Of a stretch of 64,000 bases of DNA, positions 13,601-28,600 are shown in pieces. The translations under genes were made by a program, and so were the position numbers. The notes under the pieces are model-generated. The model worked only from the letters and a program-made list of their open reading frames with translations. It did not search any database and was not told where the DNA came from. Position 1 is the stretch's first letter. Every line of letters starts with the position of its first letter. This stretch comes from Lineus longissimus (taxonomy: Eukaryota > Nemertea > Pilidiophora > Heteronemertea > Lineidae), in assembly GCF_910592395.1 (NCBI RefSeq), contig NC_088313.1, positions 2,048,501 through 2,112,500 of the forward strand, given 5' to 3'.

Positions 13601-16600
13601 CTGCCAGAAGGTTCTTTGGCTAACCCTAACCGAAACCCCTCCTTGAAGCTTTTGTCAGGAATTCTGCAATCAAGCCGAATATTGATGTATATACTTGTTC
13701 TTAAGTTTTTTAAGACAAAATATATTTGCGTACCAATCCACCGAGTGACATATACAGTACTGCCCTGACAGTAACTAACGCAGACTCGTGCTACTCATTC
13801 GTCCAATGATTGAGGAGGTATTTTGGAATGGGAATCAATGGTTACAAGTCATGAATGACATTTTAACAATTTTTGCTGCATGTCGATAGGAGTTAGCATC
13901 AAAGAGGCCATTCGTCCTCATTGTCTCTATTTACACGCATAATATTTCGCTTTACACCCGAGCCAACCCGCCTGCAATGCTTATGGTTGTGTATGTTCGG
14001 TGCCCTGCCTGTGAATGCTGGGCATGACATATAAAAACAGAGACACTTTTGCCCATTGACTTTCCGAGCAAGCAGCATTATTTTAACGTAGTTTCCACAG
14101 ACCAAGGTGTGATATTAGAAATTGCCCCAAAGTCAGAAAATTTTTTTTTTAGTTTTTGGGAAAGAATGATATAAGATTGTCAAAAAGCAAATCCTGAGTG
14201 GCCCTTTGACCTTATTTGAAAGAAAGAACTTTATTGACATGGCTTTTCAAAAAAATCTGGAGTCAAGTGGCTGTTAACAAGGCCACAATGTACTTGCATA
14301 ACACTTGTACATAATTTCAATCCAAATTTTTGACAAGATCTGTGAATTTGTTTATTTGGCATCTCGAAATATACCTACAATACTTTTGTCATTTTCTTTT
14401 TGAATGAAGTTCTGGTGATAAAAAAGAAATGAAGTTTATTTTTGGAGGTTTGGCATTCGGCATGAGATGGAAATACAATGATTATATATCAAGACCAGCA
14501 AAAGCATTGTATGTCACTTGTGCTAAAGATGTGGAAGAGTTGGTAGGTTCTTGTCCCCATAGAGCTTGTCATATGCAGTTCAGGGCCTGGTTGCCTCTTT
14601 AGCATTGGAGAAAAATGCTAGCATTAGCTCAGCTAAGCACTATCTCCTTCAGTAAATTAGCATTAGGACTTGACTGCTGACGTTGATTGAGTAAGGTGAC
14701 CTTCTGAAGGAAGTACCGCTTGGTTGAGCTAATCCTAGTATTTGTCTTTAACACCAATTGAGCAATACTGGGCCCTGATCATTTGTGATTTGTCTTCAAA
14801 TATGCTTGAGTGGCTTGTAGAAAAAAATTAATTACCCTTCTTCAAGATTCTGTATCAGTGATACGGATGTATGAGAGAAGATGCCTGTAAAATGTATTAA
14901 TTCCTTACTTGCTGTCTTATAACATTTGTCTTTAATTCCCTTTTCTTGCAACCAGTGCATGTGATTTGAATGCTAAATGTCTATAATAGATCATTATCAG
15001 TCATCTTTTAGCACAGGTGGGTTCTTGGGGGTTGGAAATGCGGTTTTGCACTTTACAAACAAGGTTGAATGCCATTGGTTTCACACAAAAATCTTACATG
15101 TATATATATATTTTCGTTCAGGTTTATGTGGCGCTATCTTCAAATTAGAATGTTACGAGACTGAAATAATTGATGATTCAGAAGGGAGTTGGACTGGGAG
15201 AGAAAATTATGAACTTTGAAAACTAAATGTAGCCAAAAAAGTCAAGTTTTCTCTTGTAGTTTGTTCGCAATTGCCTACCGGTAATTTCTTTGACTTACTG
15301 TTTTTAAACTTACTGTGGTGCCGCTTAATGTAGCCCACAATATAACGATTCTCCTGCCAGTATTCAATGCTGGCCAGGTTGGCTCCCATCGCCTTGCAGA
15401 ATCCCTGAGCCTCGAGCCACGTTGCCCTCATCTCACTGAATCGGTAGCATGACCGTTGGAATCGGAAAAATCCGCTCGGACATACAAGCTCTGTGACATT
15501 GGGCTCTGTGCATTCTGAAAATAAGAACAGTACGTCAGTGGTGAACAGATCAAGTACTGAATTTTCAGAACAATCTTGAGTCAATCGTTTCATTGCTGGG
15601 GAGGGGGAGAGCATGAGTCTTGGAAAGCTACCATCTCATAGCCAGAGTTGAATGCAGTTCAAACAGAGCAAAGCACTGTATCCTGACTGGTTCAGATGAC
15701 TCTATCTAACAAAGTTGGCAGGAAACCTTTCCATATCAAAGTTCGAGTGACTTTCTATGTCCAAAGCAGATGTTACGAAGCTGAAATGTTACATTACTGT
15801 TATCAATGACTGATTACTAGTTTTTCATCCTGGGGTCATCATGCAGTTGAGAGTTACCTGGCTGCATTTTCAGCTCTGGCTCATAATTCATGTTTGTTTT
15901 CATCTTAAGGGAGTGTGGGGTAGTGTGGTCGGGAGGTTGTGGGTTCAATACCTAGCCAGTGTCTCTTTGTACTCTCAACTGGCCAAGTGTGTGAACAGCG
16001 GGACTGACAAGTGCTGTCCATAATAGAGAGGTGTCCGCTAGGGGAGGTTCCACTGTATATATATACGAACATGACCAATGTTCGGTTTCTCCAGATTTTG
16101 ATATTTGAACTCCTGACTTCCAATACAAGATAAATGAACGATGTATGTTGCTTTGATAGGGAGCATCATTAAACGAACTTTTGAATAGTTTGGGAGATAT
16201 CAAATTGTAAGAATACAAAACACTTCAAGTTCATAAAGCATTCAGAGAGGGAGTCGCCATTTGGGCGGCAGTGTTGAAAATACTGTTTGTCAACAGGTGT
16301 GAATCATTCAAAGAAGACGACTCTCCTTGAAATGCGGCAATGAAATGTTGGCAAAATGGCCAATGAAATGTTAGCAAAATACGCTGATCATTTCTTGAAC
16401 TCCATTGAAAATCGTATGAAAGATGACAAATTGAATGATAAAGCGCTGAGTATTCATTGAGAAAGTTAAGTGGGAGACAATCGCTTGTTTGGTATAACGT
16501 TTCCTTTGATCAAAAGCAGACGTGAGCCCAACAAAGATGAGTTTGGTGTAAAATTTTGGACAAATTGGACAATTTTGTCATGACGTGACCCAGGTAGATT

Positions 16601-19600
16601 GACCAGAGACATTTCATGAGGGGTGCGTGCGGATGTGCCTTATTGAGCAATTTAACAATTCGGTCATGACAACGAGGAAATTTATGACAAGATGATGAGT
16701 TTCGAGTGCAGGTGTCCAACCTTCTGGACACACCACTGCTCTTAACAGAAGTACAAGCTTACCCGCCTTAGAGGTTCCAAGGCGATTTTGAACAAGTCTG
16801 GCATCAGTGATAACACTAAGGACAGCTTGAAACGGTTGAAATTTTGCCACAACGTTGCTGTTTTGTGTTTCATTTTATTTGTCAGAGGTGATATTCATGG
16901 GTGATCAACCGAACGTGATGGGAATAGGTGATGGGATGTTAAATAAAAACCTAGCAGTCGGGGAGTTTGACAAGGAGAATGTTGGAACGCGATTGGAGTG
17001 TGTTGGGAAACCTGTGGATCACTCGCATGACAATATTGAAAATAATCTCTGTCATTTGCCAGCCCCCTCCCGCAATGACAAAATACTTGAATTGTTGGAA
17101 GCAAAATTTGAAAAATACTTTGGTCGTTTTGAAAAGTGTCCCAATCCTTTCTTCTGGTATCTTGCCAGTCCTGTTGAATTGCTTGGTTGAAAATCAATTG
17201 GCTCGATTAACACTTGTCACCACCAAAATTACAATTGGGAGAAAACTTGTGTTTGCCAACCAAAAACCCTTACCTTTAGAGTAATCAGTGTGATAGTCAA
17301 TGATGCATATCATTTGCTAATCAAATTTCGTACGATTTTGAGGGAAAATGAATGAAATTAAAATTATCACATGCCAACTCACCATAAATTTCAAACAACA
17401 GTATAATCCACGATAAAGTGTAAAGTATTCCCACTTTCATTTTGATTTTGTGCAAAGTTAGTTTCCAAAGTGACAGCTTCTGGTCCTCACATTTCTTTCA
17501 AGTTCCTGGCACTGAAGGTAGCTTAAGTGGTGCCGTCTAAATTGTTTGAGTGTCCTAGTGTTTAGGAGCAGTCCATGTGGAACATGCCTAGGGGTGGTAA
17601 GAGTCGATAGCTTTGGACCAAGTGAATGAGTGGAGTGGTTTAAAGGGACTATACTGGAAACTGTGACCTTAGATAAATTACCAGCTGTACTTTGTCAATT
17701 TCGTCAACAGGAATCATTCGCAGCTGCTGATGATGGTAAGCATCTAATCTATCTCCCTCAATTGCCTACCCTCCCAATAATGATGGATTAGAACTTGCCC
17801 AGTTAAATCATCATACTGTGCCTTTAAATCTTGATTGAAATTAAAGTTTAATAGCTTGCCTTTGAATCATCCTAATCTTTATTGCAGTTGTTTACATTTA
17901 CCATTTAATGCTTGATTTAACCCCTTTTTGGGTAAGAATGAGGAAATTGTGAAAAACTTGCCACAAGCGAATATATTTAGAATAAAAGGTTTGAAAGTTT
18001 TTCTTTGCGACGGCAAGATTATGAACCCTTTAGAACGCACTAAAGTTGTGGCTTGACTTGGGGAGATTTCTTTCCGGGACAATGGCCCGAGTCATCCAAA
18101 GAAGGTTGGTATAGTCAAGGTTTTTTTGCCTAAAACTTCTGAGGTGACGCAAGGAAACAGAGAGTGAAGTTTGAGTTTGTAACTTTACATGGAAGTTCGC
18201 TGAGGTCAGATGTTTTATCAACAAACCTTAATTGCTTTAAAGTCTTTAGTGGGGCATTTGGCATGAAAAGACAACAACAATTTATTTTCCTTCCAACAAC
18301 AATCTTTTTGGCTCCAGGTTCTCACTTAGCAAAATGAGCTAATTTGCCATAAAGTGTTCTGACGTTAAAAAACATAACAGCAAAACAAACAGAGAATGCC
18401 TGTAGGCCTATAAATATCAACAGAGGCTTTGCAGTAAAATAGAAACGGACTTTTGGAAGGTTGCAAGCGTTTTACAGTTGTTTGTGAGAAATCACTCCTA
18501 AGTGGCTTTCAGCCTGGTTCTTATGGCATTCGGATGGGGCACCTGTGGATAATGTATCACTAGCCTTTTGTTCCATTGGAAAAGTGGCATCGAAAAATAC
18601 AACATTCTCCCCTGATAGATTAGGCTACTATGAGAGTAAAGATGCAGGAAAGCGCTTCGAACAGTTTTTCTTTGAGGTTTTTCTCTTGACAAAACATTGT
18701 AAATAACAAAATAAGTGCACGCCTGACCAAAGAAGAAGCTTTTCAATAATGTCAATATGGGTTCCTTTGTCATTGAGGTTTGTAATTTCAACTTATAATG
18801 TACCTTATAAATGCAACAAAATATGTTAGTCAATTATTATTTAATCATGTTAAGTCAACTTTGATGCTCTGGATCACATTTGAAAGGAAATGAAAAAAAT
18901 CGATAGGAGTGGTCTTTTGTATCTTCCTCTTGAGGTGTTTTGTGTTGTTAAAGGGGATTATTTGGCGTGGTCATTGTGACATCACCGATAGGGTGGGCCA
19001 GCGTATAACCTGGTGTACCGTTTTTACCATTATCGTATCTGTTGGGCATAAATATGAGTAGTTAGGTAGTTCCTCTAATCTTGACAAAGACAAGACATTT
19101 TACCTCTGAATGTCTAATTTGAAAAGGTAAAATTTGAAATATATCTCTTTTTCTGTTGCCGCCAACTCAGCATCCGTACGTAACTCTACCTACTACAAAC
19201 TGAATGAATGTTCTTTCGTGGTTAAAGGCAGGTTACAAGCATTCCTTTGCAATGATTTTGTGTTTTAAACACCTCCACTCATGCCACTCTATCAGGCCTG
19301 GATCTTTGAGCTCATGCAAAAAACTTTGAAATCACGATGAGAATATCATGCCTCAGATGAGTAATATCGGGTGATATGAATAAAGACTAGCAAATGGTCA
19401 CCCTCCTACGATAATTGCCTAACTCACCTTAGCTATTTCAACTGATCATTTTGACGCTTTCATAGACTGAGGGATATGCTTTTACCCAGACATGACCCTA
19501 ATCTGGTCCCAACTAAAAATGAAATTCGCAGGTGGTGGCCGAGTGTCCCAGGATATTATTTCCACAGTGTTTTCTAAAAGAGTCCAAAACAGAATCACCC

Positions 19601-22600
19601 GTGCTACCCCGCTGTCATTCCATTCTTAATGGAACGTCTTTGCTTTCATAATCAATATTGAAGTTATTAAACATCTTGCTGCCATCTTTTCGCTGTGATG
19701 TTCTATCGGCCGCATGCAGGTTGAAAAATATTGTGCATACTTCATATCTCGCAAGGCAAACAACTAGACTTTCTCGACTGGTTCTTCTTTCCGTTTCACT
19801 GACCCAATGACATGAACTTTATGTTGGCAGAAATATGCTTTTAGCAACTTATTGTCAAAATTGAGTAAATTCTGACACTCAAACTTATTGGTGACCGACT
19901 TCTTCCTCAACAAAGCCAAACTTATTTGTCTAAATACTCAACATTTTTCTTCTCAGAGGCCCCTGTTAGTTGCATTCTTGTGATGTCTCTGAAAGTGTGT
20001 CCACAATGTTTTAAGTGACCAAAGAAGAGAGTTTCCTAGTGTCTACTCTTTCACCCCAACCAACTTATGTTGGGAAATGGAGAAAAACTTCTTCTTTTCA
20101 AGGCCTACTTTAACTATTTACTGTTTGTGTTTTCATAGCAGTAGTTATTTGCACACGGGTGCCTTTCACTATTCATTATTACCACCCAATTCATAGATTT
20201 GATGAGTAGCTTTATTTGAACCCGAAGCATCAACAGTGAGCTATCAAGAAAGATAAGTTGAGATAAACCCGGGTGGTGCTAAAAGAGGCAATCACTCGAG
20301 ATGATGGAATTTTTATGTTCCGTTTTAATTTACGCCACCTGACGCAGTAGGGACAGTCGATCAGAACTACCAGCATGCACCTGTGTTTGATCAGGCCTGC
20401 GTCTCATTATCCTATTACAAGAGAAACAAAGCATTGGTCTGAGGTGGCCCGTCTTGGAAAAGACGTCTTACAGCCTGACACTTGAAGTTGTCTCCAAAGT
20501 CATGTTATGGGAGAAGATAACTGTTTTAAAATAAAAAAAAGTTGAAATAGTTGACTCAAACTTCAGCTGATTTTATTTTTTTCACCAGGCATATTGAATC
20601 TTACTCTTTATAGGCTTATAAAGTCCTATATTGCCTTTGTGAGGTCCATGCTCAAGTTAATCTCGAGAAGTCAAGGAGGCTTGACCATTGACTTAATAGT
20701 TGTATGTGATGTATTGTCTTTTCGTATTTCATAAATCTGTTTATATTGACTTTAAAGTCTGTGGTGTGACGATCATGGCTTAGGACAGATTTAGTTTTGG
20801 TTGACTTGTTTTCCGGAGATCCTTTAAGTAGATAATCATCTCTATTGGCCATAGTTGACAATTGTTTTATTTGTTGACTTGAATTGCATCAACTCTTTAG
20901 ATAATCATGGGGATTATACAGGGAATAGACTGCATAAAGTTGGGGGCGGGGTTGATTTTCTTGGTGACATCTGAAGTGGACACGCTTGACTTTATTCAAA
21001 CTTGCTTCAAAATCCAACATTCTCTACAAACAGTTGTCTACTTCTTGTTTCTGCTTGATGATTTCTGTTCAGCAAGCTGTGAAAATCAACAAAATATAGA
21101 TTCCTTGGCCAAAAGCAAACATGATCTGGGTTGAAACTACAAATTTGAACTCGGTGTGATGTTTGACTTACAAAATAGGCTCTTTGACGGTTGTCTGAGC
21201 ATTAATCAACATTAATCATAATTTGTCAGGTCGATTCATTGACTTGCTCTTATAGTTCAAGTTCACTTGTTAGTTAGCCATCAGAATTGTGGCACATCAG
21301 AAAATCAGACCAACCGATTATGCCAAGTTCTTCAGTAAAAGCATTGGTCTTCTTGTGATTGATAGAAAAATGATTTTGTCTTTTCAAATGTTGACCTGAG
21401 AATATCATGTGGGTTATCAGGGTGCATCTGAGGTAATGCAGTTCTGAGACTGGCATATTCTCTGGTGGAGATCTCATGCAAAACAGAGGGCACCATTGTC
21501 AATCCAACGTAGGTTTCCTCCTACTTGGCTGTGGAAGTCATCCATGTATTGAGGCAGGATCATCAGACCAAATATGTCCAATCCAAGGGGTCCGTTGCTC
21601 TTTAAATAAACTTTTTGATCTCTGAGCCTTCTTTGTCAAAATGGACAGGACAGCATAATCTAAGTTACTGAACTCATGACAATCCTCAAGGAAGCTTGGC
21701 TTCAAATCAATTCATCTCATGCTCTACCCCTGTTGCCCACATTCTGACCCTGGAAATTTCTCCTAATACAGCAACATTGACATGGGAAATGGGTTTGTGA
21801 TCTGTACCCACCCTCTGACCAACCACTTTAAAAACGGAACTGGCCTCACTTCGGGCCGCAAGCACCAGGTATGCCTCGATCAAAGTTCCTATGGCTATAA
21901 TTGCAATAATTTCTCCGATAATCAGTTTGTGTCAAAGTCAGTTCTAATCAATTAAGTATTGGAATTAAGAATTTGGTTTAATTAATTGATTCTGATACCT
22001 TCTTGGATGTTCATTAAGAAGGTTGGAAGGGCACTCGGTCCACTGGGAGTGTTTTTGTGTAGGAAAGGATTTTCGTGAATTAGCTCTAAGTGAGGTCAGT
22101 CTAGAAATCAATATTTTTGTGTCAGTTTTGATTAGGTGGACTCTGTTTAACATTCTGTGCAAGTCAAGGTCTTATGTTGAGTAAAATGCCGCCGGAGAAA
22201 CTCAAATGATCTTTCTTAAATTGAGGAGAGTTGATCAATTATTCTGTTAGAAGTGTCGTGATTAGGGTGTTGGGCTCATAATCTGAACATTGTGGGTTCA
22301 ATACCTGATTTGTATACATTGCCTGTGACCTTTGTCAACTCACTTTAACTTGATTGTCACATCCTTGAAAAGTATGAGTAGTTTATGATGGACTCCTAAT
22401 AAATTAAAGTAAATTCTATCTTAACCTCTTGACTACCGGGCCATTCGAACCATTCCATACCGGGGCCTTTTTTGGTATTATCCTGCAGTCACGTGCATCT
22501 AAAATACCCATTACTCCTCTTCAGGTACTGAGAATATTGCTGGATTGGCAACCCCCAGGAGTGTTGGCAGCAAAGATGTCAGCCCTGCAGTCAGTGAGAG

Positions 22601-25600
22601 TTCCCTTGCTGGCGAAAAAGAAGACAAGGTGTCTGAGAAGGATTTACCGGTTGTATCGAAACTACCGACTCCCCCTGCGGTCACGCCTAAAAGCGAGAAA
22701 CCCGAGAAGAGGATCTCCCAGCATGAAATTCCCAAACCGGAAAAAAGGTTATCGCAGGTGAGACCAGTGGAAAGAAATTTGTGATGGAATTTTGAAAATG
22801 CCGGAAAATTTAGGACTGTTTGCCTGTGCAGTGTGTGTGTCCTTGAATACCTTTTATGAACACTGTCGTGACTACCAGACATTGAGTGGCAAACAAAAAT
22901 GAATGGTGCACCAACACAAGAGTGCTTCCATCTAATGGTGACCACTGGTACTAAAAAAAGTATGCTAAAAATCTTGCGGCCTGCTCTTAAGAATATTGTG
23001 AGTGAACCGAATCATATTCCTTTCAAAAAGTTTTAAAACTTGACATTTATGCGTTAGACAAACCTTTTTTCTTCCAGTCAAGATTAAAATTTTCCCACAC
23101 TAGGTCCAAGGTTTGTACTGATAAAAAATGCATGGTTTTGATAATCCTACACTCATATTTAAGGGTTTGTAACACCTCGAATTTCTAAATAATCTCGTCA
23201 AATAAATGATTATCATTTGGTTTTGTGGTAGGGCGCAGTTTAAAAGTTTAAAATTTTAACTTAGCAATGGTTGTTTCGTTAGAAAATATAACATTTAGGA
23301 TTGGGAGGTAGGTTTGGGGTTCCGATTATGGTCTCATGGCCTTCTTCATGTTTATAACAGGAATTAATTGGAACTCTTGATCTTAAAATATGACAGTATT
23401 AACCCAATTGGTGGTCATGTTTAGTTGTACATTGTAAGAGAAAACACCTTCGAGTCCAAAGCTTCTCAAAAGTCAGCATGAACATGACACTTAATCAGTA
23501 ATAAGATGACTGACCTATCATTATATAAAACTTGCTCTAACTTCGGCATGATTTGGAGAGCCATTCAATAATCATTAAGCCCTCCCCTCCTATGGATTCT
23601 GTTGTCAACTGATCGACTGTTGAGAAACGAATTTGAGGTTTTACATGCCATTATATTTGGCATCCGGTCCATATTGCAGTTGTGGGATGTTTAAACTGCC
23701 CTGAGATAACAACATTGTCCTTTATAAGGGTCAGAATTATCAATCTCATCAGGAGATAGCTTCTAAAACATAAAGTTGGAGGTTTTAATCAAGTGTGTAA
23801 AGCCCCCAGGTTATAAGTTGGAATATTTGGGGCCAGTTGAATACTGAAACGAGACATACCCCAGGTCGCAAATTCATACCAAAAACTGCAACCGTCTTCC
23901 TGTCAATTTCAGACGGTCGCGGCTGATATAACTGCGATGCACTCCTCCATGGAGGACAAGTTGCTAACCATACAACAACAGCAAGAAATCGACAACCTGA
24001 GATCAGAGATACGTGACCTTGAGGAGAAGTTGGAAACCATCAAGGTCAAGCGTCAGGAGGACAAGGTCAAATTGAAGGAGTATGAAAAGTCGAAAATTCA
24101 ACTACAGCAGGTTAGTGAAGTGGACAGGATAGCTACCAGTAGACTATGTAATGGTTGTCATGAAACTATTTACTGTGTGAGGAGATAGGTTTGGGAACAC
24201 AAAAGATGTAAATGAGAAATGTTCTCAAAGTTAAAAGTTGGTGAATTGGTCTTTTTTCATTTGGTGGTAGACTTAAATTCGGCGTTTGCTGCTAAAGATT
24301 AGAGTTGACATTTTCACAATTTAAATGTTCATGTTTGCTTTCTAAAGCGCTAAAATAAAACAGTCACAAATATTACTTGGTCATCAGTATTTATGACTCC
24401 CTCTTGGTTCCAGTACCAGTGTCCAGATGATTTACACACATTTTCTTGTTGATTTCAGTTGCAAGAGTTCAAATCGAAAATGCAGGAGACGCACGGAGAT
24501 TTACAACGTCAAATGCAAACTGCCAAGAATGTAAGCAGGATCAGATCGCTGTTTTCAGCAATTTAGGTCACAGAGCAAAAAATTATGAGGTCAGGCTGAT
24601 CAAGCCTTGCAGGGTCTGTGCTACATTTTGAAAATTTTCAGCGAAGTCAATGCTTTTCATGCAAATATCCCCAACTTGGGCCCATCCCAATTGCAAACAC
24701 GTTGAATATTTTAGCCAAGTGACAGCAGATTAAATTTCAGGTTAATTTTAGTGGGGCTAGGCAAGTGGGAGCTCTAACTCTGCCTTTAAAACTTGTCAAA
24801 CAATATGAAGTGAAAATATATAACCTGCTTGAGACCTTGGGATGTGGCTAGACTGAACTGAGGCTGATCTTTCACAGCTAAGCTGGTAAAATTCAAACAG
24901 ACTTTTTACTGATCATTTCTCGAGGGGGAGGAAATGGCTTCATTGTCTCGGCATGTTTTTATTGAAAATCAGGCATAATTGGAATATTCTTTCAGGAAAA
25001 TCGAGAGAACTTGGAAGCTTTTGAACGTTATAAGGATGAGATGTCAGACCTGGCCGAGACTGTCGAGATAGCTACTCTAGATAAGGAAATGGCTGAGGAA
25101 AAGGTAGGCAGTGTCTCCATGTGATCGAGGAAGGGATGGAGGGGGGGGGGGCATTGGTTACATCGAGATAACCACTCTGAAATGGCTAAGAGAAGGTAGG
25201 AAGAATCCGCATGTGATGGGACAGAGAAGTGACCAGTCAGGGGTAGGGTGGGAGGGTATTACAGGGATGATGCATCAGACCTGGCAGAGACAGTGGAGGT
25301 AGGTAAGGTGATAGCAGAGGAATAGGTCGACAGTCCCTATAGGTTCTGAAGCATACACATGTGGTTGGTAGGAAAAGCACATGCTTATCAATGCTTTTAA
25401 AGTTGAAATTCATAAATCTGCTGGTTGATTATGACCATTATGCTTGCTTGACTTTTCCTGTTTTCAGCTTTCTGTTTTTTTGCATCATAGTATACCAAGT
25501 TTGCAGCCTGCTCTGCTTAAGACCATTCCGGACAATAGTATAAAGTATAGTTTATATTTGAAACTTACGACTTAATCTTATGACCATATGATATAATTCT

Positions 25601-28600
25601 TCAGTGCGAGAGTCTTCAGTCAGAGCTTGAAAGCCTGAAGGAGCGCAACGAGGAACTGGTACTGGATCTCGAAATCCTGAGGGGTGAAATATCTGAGTCG
25701 GGAACTGAAGGAACTGCGGTTAACTTCACCGTCAAGCAACTTGAACAACAGAATGAGAGGCTCAAGGAAGCTTTGGTCAAGTGAGTTCAGTTCTGCTGTA
25801 CATTGTTGTGAATGTTGGTGTACATTATCTGCACTGTGCCATTGGACTTAATAGATAGAGCTACTGCTCTTTTAGCTCCAGAGCTAAATTGGCAGCATGG
25901 TTTAGTGGTTAAGATTTCAGACAAGCGGAGCAATTTACTTTGATTACGAATCAAAGTGCTTGGGATGCTAAAGGAAGATTTCTTGTACTTTTTCCCCAAC
26001 AAGACCCAAATGAAAAACACCAAGGTCCACCTGGGTTTGAACCGTGACCTCTGGATTACTGGGCAGTCACTTGACCATCTAAGCTGAAGGGAAATTCCTC
26101 CTAGGCCCTAGCCTGGGGTAGTATATAGCCTACATGTAGGAATGATGCCACCCCTACAAAAAGACCCAAGTCAGCTCTAGCATGTGAGTGACTCCTCTTT
26201 CCAGCTCAGAAACAGAGTCAGTGGGTTACTAAACTCAAATGGAGCCCAATGTTGGTGGCACAAATACAAAGATGCAAACATAGAACAAATGAAGAAGAAG
26301 ATGAATATGACTTGTTAACCTCATCTTCTTCCAGATTGCGTGACTTGTCCAACCAGGAGAAACAGGAGACCCAGCAAATGAAGAAACAGTTAGAAAAGCA
26401 GACTGTGGAGTGTGGCTTCCTTCAAAAGGAAAAAGAGAAGCTGCAGGCTGAGCTGAACGATATTCAGAATCAAATGATGGAGCTCAAGGATCAGGTAGGT
26501 AACGTCTGCTGCCACAGGGTTTAAGATTGAACCCAGAGCGGAGGGGCCTACCTTGAGATACCAAACCTTCAATGGTGGAGCTGGTGGAAATCCCAAGCAG
26601 TTGGCAAAGGTTGAAATGGCCACCCTAGACAGCTTGGTGTTTCAAATTAGACTTAGGGTTTAATTTCAATCCACAATTCCTCCTAGGCAGTGAACCCATA
26701 AACTCTCATTCAGGAGGCTTGTACTCTAACCAATATAACACCTTGCTTGACGTGGTGACATTCTCCAGATTTCCATAAGTCTCTGTCCTGTATACTGCCG
26801 TGTCCCCCAGGGATGGCGTTTAGCATCTGTGTTTGATATTGATGTTTCATTCTGTTGATTTAGGTTGATGCTGCGCTAGGCGCTGAAGAGATGGTCGAAC
26901 AGCTGACTGACAAGAACCTAATGTTGGAAGAGCGTATGCAGGAACTAGATGAAGAGAAATCCGATTTGGTAAGACACTGATTTTATCAAATAGCAAACCA
27001 TTTGTATCATATCAGGGCTGGTATCATGCACCGAAAGGTATCAGTTTGCCTAAGACAAATACGTGGTTAGGCCAGCCTTTTTTATATCCGCCGATGTTGT
27101 ATTTTCGAATATTGAAGAAAAAAAATTAAAAATTTTTTTTTTCCATTTCTCGGATCCACCAACCTCCGAAAGACTGAAAATTGAATTAAAAAAGATTTTC
27201 TTTAATTTCTCCTTTTTGTTTTTGCCAGAGTCGGCTGAGATGTTCTGGCATATTTCTACTCTGCGCACATCCATCATTGACACAGTTGCCCTCAATGTCA
27301 TCTTACGAGCTGTTGTACACGTTTACCTTTGGAGATGCGAGTAGTGCTAGAAAGTGGGAAGAAAATGGTGACGTTTTTATTATTTACATTTTCAGGAGGC
27401 ACTTTGTGACATGAATGAAGAACTCCAGGAAAGTACGCGAGAAAATGAGCTGGAACTCCGTGAACAGATTGACCTTGCTAATGGACGTGTTGCAGAGGTA
27501 GGGAAATAAACTTTCTGAATCATCGAGAAGAAAAAACATACTACTGTCCCTTTGAGCAGCTCATGCTTAAAATATTCAGACTCAAGATTGGTGTTGTGAA
27601 ATACTTGTTTGTTGAAAGAGAAAAACCTGAAGCCACATGAGTTGCAAATTTTCTCGATAATATTGAATTCCGGTATATTGTAAACAAATTCATCTCGATA
27701 AAGACACGTGTCGAAAATTACCCATTATGAGTTCTACTGCTACATGTAAGTGTTACGAATGAAACTACTTTTTGACGTTTTATTATTGCAGGCTCAGCGA
27801 CATCTGGAGGCAGCACAGGAGCATATTGCTGACTACGAGAACACCATATCCAAGTTTAGGGAATTGGTGGCTAAGTTGCAGGTGAGAAAAAGATAAACAA
27901 GAAATGATCACAAAACTCAAATGAAGAGTTCGCTTTCCCCGTAAAAATCATCGGCTGTCGTTGTTAGGTAGCAGCTCATGACTAGGTACACGACGTTACA
28001 TCATGTATTGAGCTTCAAACAGATAGAATATGCCTTGAGTATCGGACAACAGAATGCTTTTCTACTATAAATGCTTCTGATCTATTGTAGGAAGACAATC
28101 GCTTGCTGCGTACCCAGACCGTTACAGAAGGAGCACCTAAACTCGAGACGCCCACTGTTGAGATGTTTGACTTCAAAGCCAAGTTTGCTGAAACCAAAGC
28201 GTCTGCCAAGGTATGGTGCTGCTTGTATGACTAAATATATACCACTCGCTGTGTCAGAAACTTCAAAACATTTTCAGACTCTTATCACAAGAAGAATATA
28301 CAATGAATAGTATCGGAGACAGATTTAGTATCGGTTGACACTAGCATGAACACTCTATCATTCCTAAAACTTTTTTAATTTCCGTAAAATCTTTTTATGT
28401 CAAATTCTAATGCAGATCGACCACATAAGTGTTCTCCTTGTAACCAAGTGCTGGATCCACCTCTAATTCTCAAAAATCTTTTCAGGCAATCGACATGGAA
28501 CTTCGTAAACTCGATGTCCAGCAAGCAAACCAACATGTCAAGATCTTGTCTTCATTCATGCCGGACTCCTTCATGAGGCGTGGAGGTGACTGTGATGCTG

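Larger units (their letters stand above)
9204..22524 (+). other. DCTN1 intron 3 (13.3 kb)
   Basis: Phase-1 intron between the exon for the basic linker after CAP-Gly and the Ser/Pro-rich exon. It holds the antisense C-type lectin gene (11735-17440), candidate microexons, a 16-bp inverted repeat, a partial hairpin MITE (19369-19395) and tRNA-like SINE heads (15905 and 22245). In 17441-22240 I see no gene and little else beyond AT-rich unique-looking sequence. Confidence 0.6.

Noticed and set aside
16855-17190. A 111-codon plus-strand frame upstream of the lectin's second exon
   Set aside because: No recognised family, no clear splice sites, and it overlaps other open frames on both strands. 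A degenerate repeat or chance frame is as likely.
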